Of a stretch of 64,000 bases of DNA, positions 8,608 through 17,003 are shown in pieces (within the stretch, counting starts at the first letter, position 1; every line of letters begins with the position of its first letter). The DNA is taken from the NCBI RefSeq assembly GCF_014874095.1, contig NZ_JADBEB010000001.1, forward strand, positions 4,588,001-4,652,000, in the 5' to 3' direction. Below the pieces are notes generated by a model. The model was given only the letters and a program-made list of their open reading frames with translations. It searched no databases and had not been told where the DNA came from. This stretch comes from Plantactinospora soyae (GTDB lineage: Bacteria > Actinomycetota > Actinomycetes > Mycobacteriales > Micromonosporaceae). The position numbers and the translations under genes are program-made.

Positions 8608-9732
8608 ATGGATGCATCACCCCGACCGCCGTTCCGCGCCGACCACGTCGGCAGCCTGTTGCGGCCGGCGCGACTGCTGAGCGCCAGGCAGGACCGGGCC
8701 GCCGGGCGGATCACCGCCGAGGAGTTGCGCGCCGTCGAGGACGACGCGATCCGCGAGGTGGTACGCCTTCAGGAGAGCATCGGCCTGCGTACCGCGACCG
8801 ACGGCGAATTCCGTCGTACGTCGTGGCACATGGACTTCATCTACCAGCTCGGCGGCATCGACCCGGCCGACGAGAAGCTGACCGTGCAGTTCTACAACGA
8901 GGCCGGGGCGCTGGAGTTCAGCTCGGCCGCACTGCGGGTCCACGACCGGGTGACGTTGCAGGACACCATCTTCGGTGACGCGTTCTCCTTCCTGAAGGAG
9001 CAGACCACCACCGCGACGCCGAAGCTGACCATCCCGTCGCCGAGCATGGTGCACTACCGGGGCGGCCGGGCGGCCATCGACACCGGCGTCTACCCGGACC
9101 TGGACCAGTTCTGGACGGACCTGAGCGCCGCGTACGCCGAGCAGGTCAGCCGGCTCGCCGCACTCGGTTGCACGTACCTCCAGTTCGACGACACCAGCCT
9201 GGCGTACCTGAACGATCCCCGGCAGCGGGACATGGTGGCGGCGCAGGGCGGCGACCCGGAGCACCAGCATGAGCGGTACATCCGGCAGATCAACGCGTCG
9301 CTGGCCGGCCGTCCGGAGGGCATGTCGATCACCACGCACATGTGCCGGGGGAACTTCCGGTCCTCCTGGGCGGCCGAGGGCGGGTACGACTTCGTCGCCG
9401 AGGCACTCTTCACCCAGCTCGACGTCGACGGCTTCTTCCTGGAGTACGACGACGAGCGCTCCGGCGACTTCGCTCCGCTGCGGTTCGTGCCGCCGGGCAA
9501 GAAGGTGGTGCTGGGCCTGGTCACCACCAAGCGCGGCGAGCTGGAGAGCAAGGACGACCTCAAGCGCCGGATCGACGAGGCAGCCCGGTACGTCCCGTTG
9601 GAGCAGCTCTGCCTCTCCCCGCAGTGCGGCTTCTCCTCCACTGTGGAGGGCAACGCGCTCACCCAGGAGGAGCAGGTCGCCAAGCTCCAGCTCATCGTGG
9701 AGACCGCGCAGGAGGTCTGGGGCGACAAGTAG
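8608..9732 (+). CDS. MetE C-terminal-type methyltransferase (cobalamin-independent methionine synthase-like, YxjG/YxjH type)
   Basis: A 374-residue single-barrel protein, half the length of MetE and matching the short YxjG/YxjH-type proteins annotated as 5-methyltetrahydropteroyltriglutamate-homocysteine methyltransferase. The opening FRADHVGSLLRPARLL is diagnostic. Candidate zinc ligands are His and Cys of THMCRGNF (about residue 241), the acidic stretch LEYDDERSGDF and the late Cys of LSPQCGFSS. The ATG at 8608 was chosen because GAGGGG lies seven bases upstream. The true methyl donor of these short proteins is often uncertain. It appears to be a single-gene unit. Confidence 0.85.
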   Translation: MDASPRPPFRADHVGSLLRPARLLSARQDRAAGRITAEELRAVEDDAIREVVRLQESIGLRTATDGEFRRTSWHMDFIYQLGGIDPADEKLTVQFYNEAGALEFSSAALRVHDRVTLQDTIFGDAFSFLKEQTTTATPKLTIPSPSMVHYRGGRAAIDTGVYPDLDQFWTDLSAAYAEQVSRLAALGCTYLQFDDTSLAYLNDPRQRDMVAAQGGDPEHQHERYIRQINASLAGRPEGMSITTHMCRGNFRSSWAAEGGYDFVAEALFTQLDVDGFFLEYDDERSGDFAPLRFVPPGKKVVLGLVTTKRGELESKDDLKRRIDEAARYVPLEQLCLSPQCGFSSTVEGNALTQEEQVAKLQLIVETAQEVWGDK

Positions 9733-9921
9733 TCAGCTCTCGGTATCGAATCTGGCGTGACGAGGCGGTACGACCTGACCGGCGCGCGATGGGTGGCCCT
9801 GGAAGTTCCGCCGCCCATCGGCGCCGGCAGGGTCGTCCGCCCTGCTGACTCTTGAAGGCGAGCCCCGGCGTGGCGGTGCTACACCGGTAGGGTCGACAGG
9901 CAGAGACGGAAGGGGCGTCGG

Positions 9922-10518
9922 ATGCGCGGGTGGCTGAGATCGGTGGGCCTCGCGGTGTCGATGCTGGTCGGGCTGGTGGCCCTTGCCGGTTGCTCCGACG
10001 ATCCATCGGGGCCGGGGGTGGCGGCATCGCCGACGGTCTCGCCGAGCCCGACCCCGACGCCCGATCCGGCGGTGCTCGACTGGGTCGGCAAGACCTGCAC
10101 CGCCCACGATTCGCTGCTGAACCTGCCGCAGACCTCGCTGACCATCGACAGCGCGTTCTCGGAACGGGAGCGGCCCCAACTGGTCCGGCACCTCACCGCG
10201 CTACGCGACAGGTTCCGGACGGCGCGGACCACGCTCGACGGCCTGCGGCCGGCGCCGGTCCCCGGCGGTGACGACCTGATCACCGTCGAACTCGCGCCGC
10301 TCGACGAGATCCTGGACAAACTCGATGAGTACCTGGGAAACGCCAAGGTGTTTCCGTCCGAGGGCATGAAGGCGGTGTTCACCCTGGCGCAGGTCGAGTC
10401 CGTCTCCTTCGAGCGGGACACGGCCGGCGTACGCCGGGTGCTCGACGCGAACCCCGCCCTGGCCGCCGCGTACGGGCAGCACGACGAGTGCCGGGTTCCC
10501 GAGCCGACGTCCTCGTGA
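9922..10518 (+). CDS. Secreted lipoprotein of unknown function
   Basis: A 198-residue protein with a clear lipoprotein signal: charged start, hydrophobic core and lipobox LAGC with Cys at residue 24. A Pro/Ser/Thr linker (about residues 30-48) precedes a helical domain with two further Cys residues, KTCTAHDS and DECRVPE, that could form a disulphide. GGAAGGGG lies just upstream of the ATG. No enzyme motif is visible. It resembles small actinomycete lipoproteins of unknown role and stands alone. Confidence 0.8.
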   Translation: MRGWLRSVGLAVSMLVGLVALAGCSDDPSGPGVAASPTVSPSPTPTPDPAVLDWVGKTCTAHDSLLNLPQTSLTIDSAFSERERPQLVRHLTALRDRFRTARTTLDGLRPAPVPGGDDLITVELAPLDEILDKLDEYLGNAKVFPSEGMKAVFTLAQVESVSFERDTAGVRRVLDANPALAAAYGQHDECRVPEPTSS

Positions 10519-10795
10519 CCGGCGCCTGGTCGCCGGAAGATTGTCAGTAGTCGCCGGTCGTCTGTTAGCCATTTCAGGAGGGCTCGACGGCCGGCAACCT
10601 GGATCAGTTCGAACTGCGATTCATAGCCACCGCCGAGGTGTTATGAGCGGGATCGATTCTCTCCTTTCCACTCTGGACTCGGCCGCCAGATCAGTGGAAA
10701 ATGGGCCACCTGCAGCGCTCGATATTCCGAGGTCAGGCACTGAAGTGGCGCGTCAGGGAACAATTTGCTCCCTGGCGAGAAAGGTCCGGTAATAA

Positions 10796-11575
10796 GTGAG
10801 GAACAATGGTCTTCCACGCATCATCAAGTTCCTGCGGATGACTAACGGGGTAACCCAGGAGCGGCTTGCCGAACGCCTGCGGGTCAGCACGTCACTCGTC
10901 GCCAAGTTCGAAACGGCCCGGCTCGTGCCGATGCCGGACACCGCGAGAAACCTGGACGAGGTGTTCGGCTCCGGAGAGCTGATCCAGGAGTTGGCGGTCG
11001 ACGCCCGGAAGGGTGTGCCGCCCGAGTGGTTCCAGCCGTGGCCGGAGATGGAACTCGAGGCCTTGTCGCTCCGGTTCCACGGGCCCAACTTCGTCCCCGG
11101 CCTGCTCCAGACCGAAGAGTACGCGCGGGCGGTACTCAACGCGGGCCTGCTCAATCCCGACGAGGCCGAGGAACGCCTGGCACTTCGGATGCAGCGCCAG
11201 GCGGCCGTGTTCGGCCGGGAGAAGCCGCCGATCTGCACCTTCATCCTCGACGAGTTGGCGCTGATGCGGGGCTCGCCGACGCTGATGAAGCCCCAACTGG
11301 AGAAACTGGCCGAGTGGTCGACCCGGCAACTCGTCTTCGTCCACGTCGTACCGCGATCCGCCGGACTGTACGTCGGACAGACCGGTCCCCTCGTACTGGC
11401 GGCGCTGCCCGGCGGAAGTGAGGCGGCGTACCTCGAAGACCAGGCGGCGGGGCGGGTGATCAGCGAGCCGGACAACGTCGCCGCGATGGTGCGGGTCTGG
11501 GACGCGATACGCTCGGTGGCACTTCCCCGAGACATGTCCCGGGACCTGATCGTGAGGATGGCGAGCGAGCTATGA
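10796..11575 (+). CDS. XRE-family regulator with DUF5753 domain
   Basis: A 259-residue protein starting at GTG 10796. The N-terminal helix-turn-helix (about residues 8-62) includes TQERLAERLRVSTSLVAKFE, and the rest is the DUF5753 domain beginning WFQPWPEMELEALSLRFHGP and containing the typical VPGLLQTEEYARAVL. These proteins are abundant in streptomycetes and relatives and are always paired with a small DUF397 protein; some pairs affect development and antibiotic production. Its stop overlaps the DUF397 start by four bases. Confidence 0.93.
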   Translation: MRNNGLPRIIKFLRMTNGVTQERLAERLRVSTSLVAKFETARLVPMPDTARNLDEVFGSGELIQELAVDARKGVPPEWFQPWPEMELEALSLRFHGPNFVPGLLQTEEYARAVLNAGLLNPDEAEERLALRMQRQAAVFGREKPPICTFILDELALMRGSPTLMKPQLEKLAEWSTRQLVFVHVVPRSAGLYVGQTGPLVLAALPGGSEAAYLEDQAAGRVISEPDNVAAMVRVWDAIRSVALPRDMSRDLIVRMASEL

Positions 11576-11754
11576 CCCCGAACTGGCGGAAGGCGACGAG
11601 GAGCAACACCAACGGCGGCGAATGCGTCGAGGTGGCCGACAACCTGCCGGGCCGGGTGCTGGTCCGGGACAGCAAGGACCAGCGGGGACCGGCCCTGAGC
11701 TTCGGACCGAACGCCTGGCGCGCGTTCGTCGTCGAGGTCGCCCGCCGGCCGTAA
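11572..11754 (+). CDS. DUF397 protein, partner of the XRE/DUF5753 regulator
   Basis: A 60-residue protein with the full DUF397 pattern: WRKATRSNTNGGECVEVAD, then VLVRDSKDQRGPALSFGPNA and W near the end. The ATG overlaps the stop of the XRE gene (ATGA). The family is thought to form toxin-antitoxin-like or regulatory pairs with the upstream XRE protein; the role here is unknown. Confidence 0.95.
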   Translation: MTPNWRKATRSNTNGGECVEVADNLPGRVLVRDSKDQRGPALSFGPNAWRAFVVEVARRP

Positions 11755-11791
11755 CACGCCGACCAGCGCACGACGACGTCGCGCTCCCCGG

Positions 11792-12304
11792 TCAGCCGGG
11801 CCGGGCGAATCCGCCCCTCGGCGCGATGAGTTCGAGGTTGGTTCCGTCCGGATCGCTGAAGTACGCCACCTGGGTGCCGGCCGCGTCCGGCGGCGACACC
11901 TCCTCGACCGTGAAGGTGTACGGCGGGCCGAGGAACTCGAACCCGGCGTCCCGCATCCGGTCGTACACCGCCGGCAGGTCGTCGACCTCGAAGCAGAGGT
12001 GCATCGCGCCGGGCCGGTTCGCGCCCATCTTCGCCGGCTCGCCGACCGGCTCCTGGAACTGGATCAGGTCGATGCCGAGATTGTCGAGCCGGAGGGTGGC
12101 GTACCGCAGTCGGGTCGTAGCCAGGCCCTGGGACCGGGCGAACCCGGCACCCTGCATCGTCTCGTCGCGTACCACCGGTTCCAACCCGGTGAGCGCCTGG
12201 TAGAAGGCGACCGAGCGGTCCAGGTCGGCGACGGAGATCCCGACGTGTGCGGCCGTACGGAGCCCGATGGAGACCGTCGACGGATCCGGAACGGCGTTCG
12301 TCAT
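11792..12304 (-). CDS. VOC/glyoxalase-family metalloenzyme
   Basis: A 170-residue protein from the ATG at 12304, preceded by GGAGGGAGG. It has the two beta-alpha-beta-beta-beta modules of the vicinal oxygen chelate fold: AAHVGISVADLDRSVAFYQA near residue 19 and MHLCFEVDDLPAVYDRM near residue 98. It ends with AYFSDPDGTNLELIAP, where the Glu is a usual metal ligand together with the two module His residues. Likely a lyase, epimerase or dioxygenase; the substrate is not evident. An inverted repeat GTTGA-GG-TCAAC at 12339-12350 lies in its promoter region. Confidence 0.88.
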   Translation of the reverse strand: MTNAVPDPSTVSIGLRTAAHVGISVADLDRSVAFYQALTGLEPVVRDETMQGAGFARSQGLATTRLRYATLRLDNLGIDLIQFQEPVGEPAKMGANRPGAMHLCFEVDDLPAVYDRMRDAGFEFLGPPYTFTVEEVSPPDAAGTQVAYFSDPDGTNLELIAPRGGFARPG

Positions 12305-12366
12305 CACGCCTCCCTCCGACGTCCCGGCGACCGGGTCTGTTGAGGTCAACGTAACGTCCGGCGGTG

Positions 12367-12666
12367 TCAGTGGGCAGGCGAATCCAGCCGTTGGCTTCCG
12401 GTGGGCCCGGTCCCGGTCGCGGTGCCGTCGGCGCGGCGGGCGACCCGGACCAGCGAGATCGTGGAGATGATCGCCCAACTTCCCTCCAGCAGCAGGAATC
12501 CCCACGACTGGTGCAGGAGTGCGATCACCGCCAGCACCGCCGAACCGACGATGTTGAGCAGCAGGTAGCGCACGGAGTGCGGGGAGAGGCGACCGGTCTG
12601 GGCGGCGGCGAAGGCCGAGATGATCAGCAGCGAGCCGCCGACCTCGATCAGATCAACAAGAGTCAT
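12367..12666 (-). CDS. Small membrane protein (CBU_0592-like)
   Basis: A 99-residue protein with three hydrophobic segments (about residues 4-22, 31-50 and 54-73) and a polar C-terminal tail. The pattern VDLIEVGGSLLIISAFAAAQ and YLLLNIVGSAVLAVIALLHQ matches the small CBU_0592 membrane-protein family of unknown function. It lies 62 bases upstream of the VOC gene on the same strand and may share a transcript with it. Confidence 0.8.
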   Translation of the reverse strand: MTLVDLIEVGGSLLIISAFAAAQTGRLSPHSVRYLLLNIVGSAVLAVIALLHQSWGFLLLEGSWAIISTISLVRVARRADGTATGTGPTGSQRLDSPAH

Positions 12667-12926
12667 GATTTTCTACGCGCCGTCTTTGCCTGGCCGGGTA
12701 CGGCAGCGCTCTCGTCCGGGGCGGTCGCGTATCGGCGCCGCCTAGTGATCAAGCCTAGCTCCGGTCGACCGCCCTCGCCTCAACCGGTGTGGAACCTCAC
12801 CCGCCCGGAACCCGCCCGGAACTCGCCCGGAACCCGCGCCGCACCACTGGACCCGGGTACCGGTCGAGAAGCCGATGGATGGTTCGATGCACGCCAGTGG
12901 CCACGCGAGGGAAGGGACATCCGGGG

Positions 12927-14054
12927 ATGACGGGGTACGAACGGAACGCTGGTCTCGGCGGTACGCGGACCCGGTGGGCCGAGCCGGTACGCCGGGTGAT
13001 GGCCCGGATGTTCAACGTCGACGGGTCGCCCGCGTACTCCTCGGGGCCGGACACCCAGAACGCGGAATGCGTCGTGGACTGCGCGACGTACGTCGACGGC
13101 CGTCGGATGCCGGGGCGGCCCGACTACCGGGACGCGGCGGCGGCAGCGCGCCGGGGTCGGGGCTTCGTCTGGTTGGGGCTGCACGAGCCGACGGCGGAGG
13201 ACTTCGCGCCGATCGCCCGGACGTTCGGGCTGGACGACCTGATCGCCGAGCACGCGCTCAACCGTGATCACCGGCCGGCTGTCGAGCGGTACGACCAGGT
13301 GACCGTGATCGTGCTCCGCACCACCCGGTACGTCGAGCACTCCGAGTTGACCGAGACGTCCGAGGTGGTGGAGACCGGATCGGTGACCGTGTTCGTCGGC
13401 CCCCGGTTCGTGATCACCGTCCGGCACGGCGCACCGGGCGCGTTGGGTCCGGTCCGGGCCGACCTGGAGGCCCGGCCCACCCTGCTGGTACTCGGCCCGT
13501 GGGCGGTCGCCTACGCGGTCTGCGACCAGCTCATCGGCACGTACGTCCAGGTGGCCGCCGCCGTGGAGGCCGACATCGACGCGGTGGAGGAGCAGGTCTT
13601 CGCCCCCGGCCGGAGCCGGGACCGGATCGCGCACATCTACCAGCTCAAGCGGGAGCTGATGGAGTTCAAGCGGGCGGTGGCGCCGCTCCAACGCCCGTTC
13701 GCCGCGCTGCTCGAGGACCGGGAACTGCCGAGGCCGGTCGTCCGGTACTTCCGGGATGTCAACAGCGTGCTGGTCCGGACGGTGGAACGGGTCACCGCCT
13801 ACGACGACCTGCTGAACTCGATCCTCCAGGCGCGGCTGGCGCAGGTGTCGGTGGACCAGAACAACGACATGCGGAAGATCGCGGCCTGGGCGGCGATCTT
13901 CGCGGTGCAGACCTTCATCGCCGGCATCTACGGGATGAACTTCGAGGCCATCCCGGGGCTGAAGGCGTCGTACGGCTTCTGGGTGGTGCTGGTGGTGATG
14001 CTGGTCGGTGCGATCGCGATGCACCGGGGCTTCCGGCGCAACAAGTGGCTGTGA
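12927..14054 (+). CDS. corA: CorA-family magnesium/cobalt channel
   Basis: A 375-residue protein from the ATG at 12927, with GAAGGG upstream. It has the CorA cytoplasmic funnel domain (about residues 75-300), long stalk helices with many Glu/Arg residues, and two C-terminal membrane segments. The signature YGMNF sits at the end of the first segment (IFAVQTFIAGIYGMNFEAIP) and the protein ends in basic HRGFRRNKWL. It is a pentameric inner-membrane Mg2+ channel by family. A second CorA gene lies tail to tail only 19 bases away. Confidence 0.93.
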   Translation: MTGYERNAGLGGTRTRWAEPVRRVMARMFNVDGSPAYSSGPDTQNAECVVDCATYVDGRRMPGRPDYRDAAAAARRGRGFVWLGLHEPTAEDFAPIARTFGLDDLIAEHALNRDHRPAVERYDQVTVIVLRTTRYVEHSELTETSEVVETGSVTVFVGPRFVITVRHGAPGALGPVRADLEARPTLLVLGPWAVAYAVCDQLIGTYVQVAAAVEADIDAVEEQVFAPGRSRDRIAHIYQLKRELMEFKRAVAPLQRPFAALLEDRELPRPVVRYFRDVNSVLVRTVERVTAYDDLLNSILQARLAQVSVDQNNDMRKIAAWAAIFAVQTFIAGIYGMNFEAIPGLKASYGFWVVLVVMLVGAIAMHRGFRRNKWL

Positions 14055-14071
14055 CCGGCACCCGAACCGGT
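14054..14071. terminator. Weak hairpin between convergent corA genes
   Basis: ACCGG (14054-14058) and CCGGT (14067-14071) form a 5-bp stem with an 8-base loop in the 19-base convergent gap. No T run is present. It is a candidate bidirectional stop only because of its position. Confidence 0.3.
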
Positions 14072-14073
14072 GG

Positions 14074-15231
14074 TCAGAGCCAGTCGCGGCGCTTGAAGAG
14101 GATGAACAGGGTGGAGCAGACGACCAGCATCAGGAACAGCGCGAACGGATAGCCGAGGGTCCAGTGCAGTTCGGGGATGTGGTCGAAGTTCATCCCGTAC
14201 ACAGTGCCGATCACCGTCGGGGCGAACAGGATCGCGGCCCAGGCGGAGATGCGCTTGATCTCCTCGTTCTGGGTGTAGCTGGCCTGGGTCAGGTTCTTGA
14301 CCTCTTCGTTCTGCGACTGCGAGACCAGCGTGGCGTTCAGGGTGAGGATGTCGCCGAGGATCAGCCGGAACTCGTTCACCCGCTCCGAGGCGGTGGTGGC
14401 GTGGTCGGCCACGTCGCCCAGCAGGCGCCGCAGCTCCTCGTCGGTGCCGTACTTCTCGAAGCCGGCGGTCAGGCCCGACAGGATGTCCAGCAGGGGCCGG
14501 GTCGCCCGCTGGAACTCGATCACCTCACGGGAGAGTTCGTAGATCCGGCGGCTCACCCGGGGATCGCCGCCGAAAACCTCGGTCTCGATCTCGTCGATGT
14601 CGTTCTGCAACCCGCCGACCACCGGGGCGTACCCGTCGACCACGCTGTCCAGGACCGCGTACAGCACCGCCTCCGGACCACGGCGCAGCAGGTCGGGATC
14701 GTTCTCCATCCGACGCCGTACGGCGGTCAGGTCGGGAGCCTGGCCGTGCCGTACGGTCAGCACGAAGTTCGCGCCGACGAAGATGTGCACCTCGCCGAAG
14801 TCCACCTCCTCCGCCTCGTCGAGGTAGCGGGCGGCCCGGAGCACCACGAAGAGCGTGTCGCCGTACCGTTCGAGCTTGGGGCGCTGGTGCGCGACGATGG
14901 CGTCCTCGATGGCCAGCTCGTGCAGCCCGAACTCCTCGGCCACGGTGAGCAGTTGCGCCTCGGTCGGCCGGTACAACCCGATCCACGCCATCGTGTCCGG
15001 CTGGTCCCGCAGCCGCTGGCAGGTTTCCGCGAGGTTGGGCGGGCCGTCCACCCGCTGGCCGTCCCGGTAGATCGCCGAGGTGACGACGCTCTCCTCGGCG
15101 GGCTGGGCCTGCTCGACCTCGCCGCCGCGCGGGTCCATGGAGAGTTCCGGCGGCGACTGCGGATACCGGTCCTGCGAGCGGCGCAGAGCCCGCTTCGCGG
15201 GACGCAGGGCGCGTGAACGCCAGTCGGGCAT
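14074..15231 (-). CDS. corA: CorA-family magnesium/cobalt channel (second copy)
   Basis: A 385-residue CorA protein. The ATG at 15231 (MPDWRSRALRPAKRALR) is preferred because GGAGG precedes it by seven bases; an in-frame ATG at 15255 is possible. The C terminus has ILFAPTVIGTVYGMNFDHIP, with the YGMNF selectivity motif, and a second membrane segment ending LFKRRDWL. Compared with the neighbouring copy it keeps the QNEEVKNLTQAS stalk region seen in many actinobacterial CorA proteins. The two copies are clearly divergent in sequence, so this is not a recent duplication. Confidence 0.93.
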   Translation of the reverse strand: MPDWRSRALRPAKRALRRSQDRYPQSPPELSMDPRGGEVEQAQPAEESVVTSAIYRDGQRVDGPPNLAETCQRLRDQPDTMAWIGLYRPTEAQLLTVAEEFGLHELAIEDAIVAHQRPKLERYGDTLFVVLRAARYLDEAEEVDFGEVHIFVGANFVLTVRHGQAPDLTAVRRRMENDPDLLRRGPEAVLYAVLDSVVDGYAPVVGGLQNDIDEIETEVFGGDPRVSRRIYELSREVIEFQRATRPLLDILSGLTAGFEKYGTDEELRRLLGDVADHATTASERVNEFRLILGDILTLNATLVSQSQNEEVKNLTQASYTQNEEIKRISAWAAILFAPTVIGTVYGMNFDHIPELHWTLGYPFALFLMLVVCSTLFILFKRRDWL

Positions 15232-15534
15232 GGAACGCCTCCACAACGACGACATCGAGCGACACGTGCGGGGATCCCACGGAAGACTGGTGTCCTGTCT
15301 CCGGCCGACGCCCCGGCCCGGGCCGCCGTCCCATCCCACGCCTGCCCCCGGCCGAGGACAACCAACCGCCGGCCAACACCAGGAAGATGTTGACCAACAA
15401 TCACCACGGTAGGCCGACCGGCGGCCGTTCGCACCCCGAGTCGGCGGACCGCCCGAACCCGCCTCGCGGGTCGGGGTGGCGGGCCGGGGCCGTGGCCCGG
15501 TGGGCGGTGCGCCCGTAGTCGCTCCGGTGGCCGG
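15232..15534. other. 303-bp gap between corA and the ThiS/MoaD-like gene
   Basis: Promoter region of the minus-strand corA gene. No gene, repeat or clear hairpin was found. Confidence 0.35.
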
Positions 15535-15810
15535 TCAGCCGCCGGCGACCGAGGGGATGACCTGGATCTCCGCGTCGTCCCGGACCGGGGTATCGAGACC
15601 GCCGGACTGCCGGCAGTCCTCACCGTCGACGTACACGTTGACGTAGCGGCGCAGCTTGCCCTGTTCGTCCCGGATACGCCGGGTCAGCCGGGGCCAGTGC
15701 AGATCCATCTCGTCGAGTACGGCGCGCAGGGTGCCCGCCGCGCTGACGCTCAACCGGCTTTCGCCGGCCGTGTCGGTCCGCAGTGCGCCGGGCACGAGTA
15801 CGGTGACCAC
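15535..15810 (-). CDS. MoaD/ThiS-family ubiquitin-like sulfur carrier
   Basis: A 91-residue protein from GTG 15810. It has the beta-grasp layout: strand MVTVLVPGAL, helix region GTLRAVLDEMDLHWPRL, strand YVNVYVDGED and the C-terminal VIPSVAGG. The terminal Gly-Gly is the site that becomes adenylated and thiocarboxylated in this family. It starts one base after the stop of the upstream BNR-repeat gene, so the two are co-translated. No E1-like or molybdopterin gene is next to it, so its sulfur acceptor is unknown. Confidence 0.88.
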   Translation of the reverse strand: MVTVLVPGALRTDTAGESRLSVSAAGTLRAVLDEMDLHWPRLTRRIRDEQGKLRRYVNVYVDGEDCRQSGGLDTPVRDDAEIQVIPSVAGG

Positions 15811-15811
15811 C

Positions 15812-16897
15812 TCACACCTGCGCAGCCCGGACGCAGAGCACGTCGGGCAGGTGGGCGGCGACCAGTGACCACGAGTCGCCCTCGTCCCCGCTGGCGTAGA
15901 CCTCGCCGGACCGGGTGCCGAAGTAGACGCCGGCCGGGCGCAGGTCGTCGACGCACATCGCGTCGCGCAGCACCACCGGGTAGTACGGCCCGGTCGGCAG
16001 CCCGTTGCTCAACGGCTCCCAGGTAGTACCCGCGTCGGTGGAGCGGAAGACCCGGCATCGCCGGTCGACGGGAAAGCGCTCACCGTCGGCCACCAGCGGA
16101 AAGCTGAAGATGGTCCCGCTCCGGTGCGGATGGGCGACCATCGCGAACCCGAAGTCGCTCGGCAGCCCGTCGGCGATCGACTTCCAGGTGACGCCGCCGT
16201 CGCGGGACCGGTAGACGCCGTGGTGATTCTGCGCGTAGAGCAGCTCGGGGTCGCCGGCGTCCCGGGCGACCTTGTGCACGCACTGGCCGAACTCGGGCCA
16301 CTCGTCCGGCAGGAAGTAGGCGCGGATGCCGGTGTTCTGCGGTCGCCAGGAGGCGCCGGAGTCGCCGGTGCGGTAGACGCCGCCGGTCGACATGGCCACC
16401 AGGACCTGCGCCGGATCGGCCGGGTGCGGAAGCACGGTGTGTACTGCCTGGCCGCCGAAACCGCCCTCCCACTGCTCGCGGTGCGGATGGTCCCAGAGCG
16501 GGCGGACCATCTCGTAGTGGATCCCGCCGTCGTCCGACCGGAAGAGCGCCGACGGCTGGGTGCCGGCGTAGACCACGTCCGGCTCGTCGGGGGTGCCGGG
16601 GGAGAGCTGCCAGACCCGTTCCAGGCTGGCGCCGGTGCCGTCCGGGAAGGCCAGCGGCGCCTCCGCCGGCTCGTGCCAGGACTCGCCAAGATCGTCGCTG
16701 GTCGCCACGCTCGGGCCGAAATGTGAGCTGGTGACTCCGGCGAGCAGCCGGGGCGTCGCCCGCCGTTTGTCGATGGCGACCGCGTACACGCCGGTCATCG
16801 AGAAGTGCGGGCCGCTGATCTGCCAACTCCTGCGGTCGTCACCGCTGGTGGCGAGGAAGAGGCCCTTGCTGGTGCCGATGGCGAGCAGGGTTGTCAT
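15812..16897 (-). CDS. BNR/sialidase-like beta-propeller protein
   Basis: A 361-residue protein from the ATG at 16897, six bases after GGAGGG. Repeated Asp-box motifs S-x-D-x-G-x-(T/S)-W are visible: SDDLGESWHEP, SDDGGIHYE, TGDSGASWRP, SRDGGVTWKS, STDAGTTWEP and SGDEGDSWSL, so a six-bladed propeller is likely. No signal peptide is seen, so it is probably cytoplasmic. Sialidase catalytic residues (FRIP and Arg triad) were not found, so an enzymatic role is doubtful. It is followed one base later by the ThiS/MoaD-like gene. Confidence 0.85.
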   Translation of the reverse strand: MTTLLAIGTSKGLFLATSGDDRRSWQISGPHFSMTGVYAVAIDKRRATPRLLAGVTSSHFGPSVATSDDLGESWHEPAEAPLAFPDGTGASLERVWQLSPGTPDEPDVVYAGTQPSALFRSDDGGIHYEMVRPLWDHPHREQWEGGFGGQAVHTVLPHPADPAQVLVAMSTGGVYRTGDSGASWRPQNTGIRAYFLPDEWPEFGQCVHKVARDAGDPELLYAQNHHGVYRSRDGGVTWKSIADGLPSDFGFAMVAHPHRSGTIFSFPLVADGERFPVDRRCRVFRSTDAGTTWEPLSNGLPTGPYYPVVLRDAMCVDDLRPAGVYFGTRSGEVYASGDEGDSWSLVAAHLPDVLCVRAAQV

Positions 16898-17003
16898 GAT
16901 CATCCCTCCGATCGGTCATACGCTGTCGATTTCCGCTGGTCAGTATGCCCACGGGCACCGACAGAACCGGGCGACAGCCGCCGCGGCGATGCGGGTTCGG
17001 AAC

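Noticed and set aside
10541-10792. Possible 83-codon gene before the XRE regulator
   Set aside because: No ribosome site and no similarity; the stretch is AT-richer and more likely the promoter of the XRE/DUF397 pair.
14008-15216. 402-codon plus-strand frame opposite the second corA gene
   Set aside because: Asp/His/Gln/Val-rich antisense pattern. The minus strand encodes CorA with the YGMNF motif.
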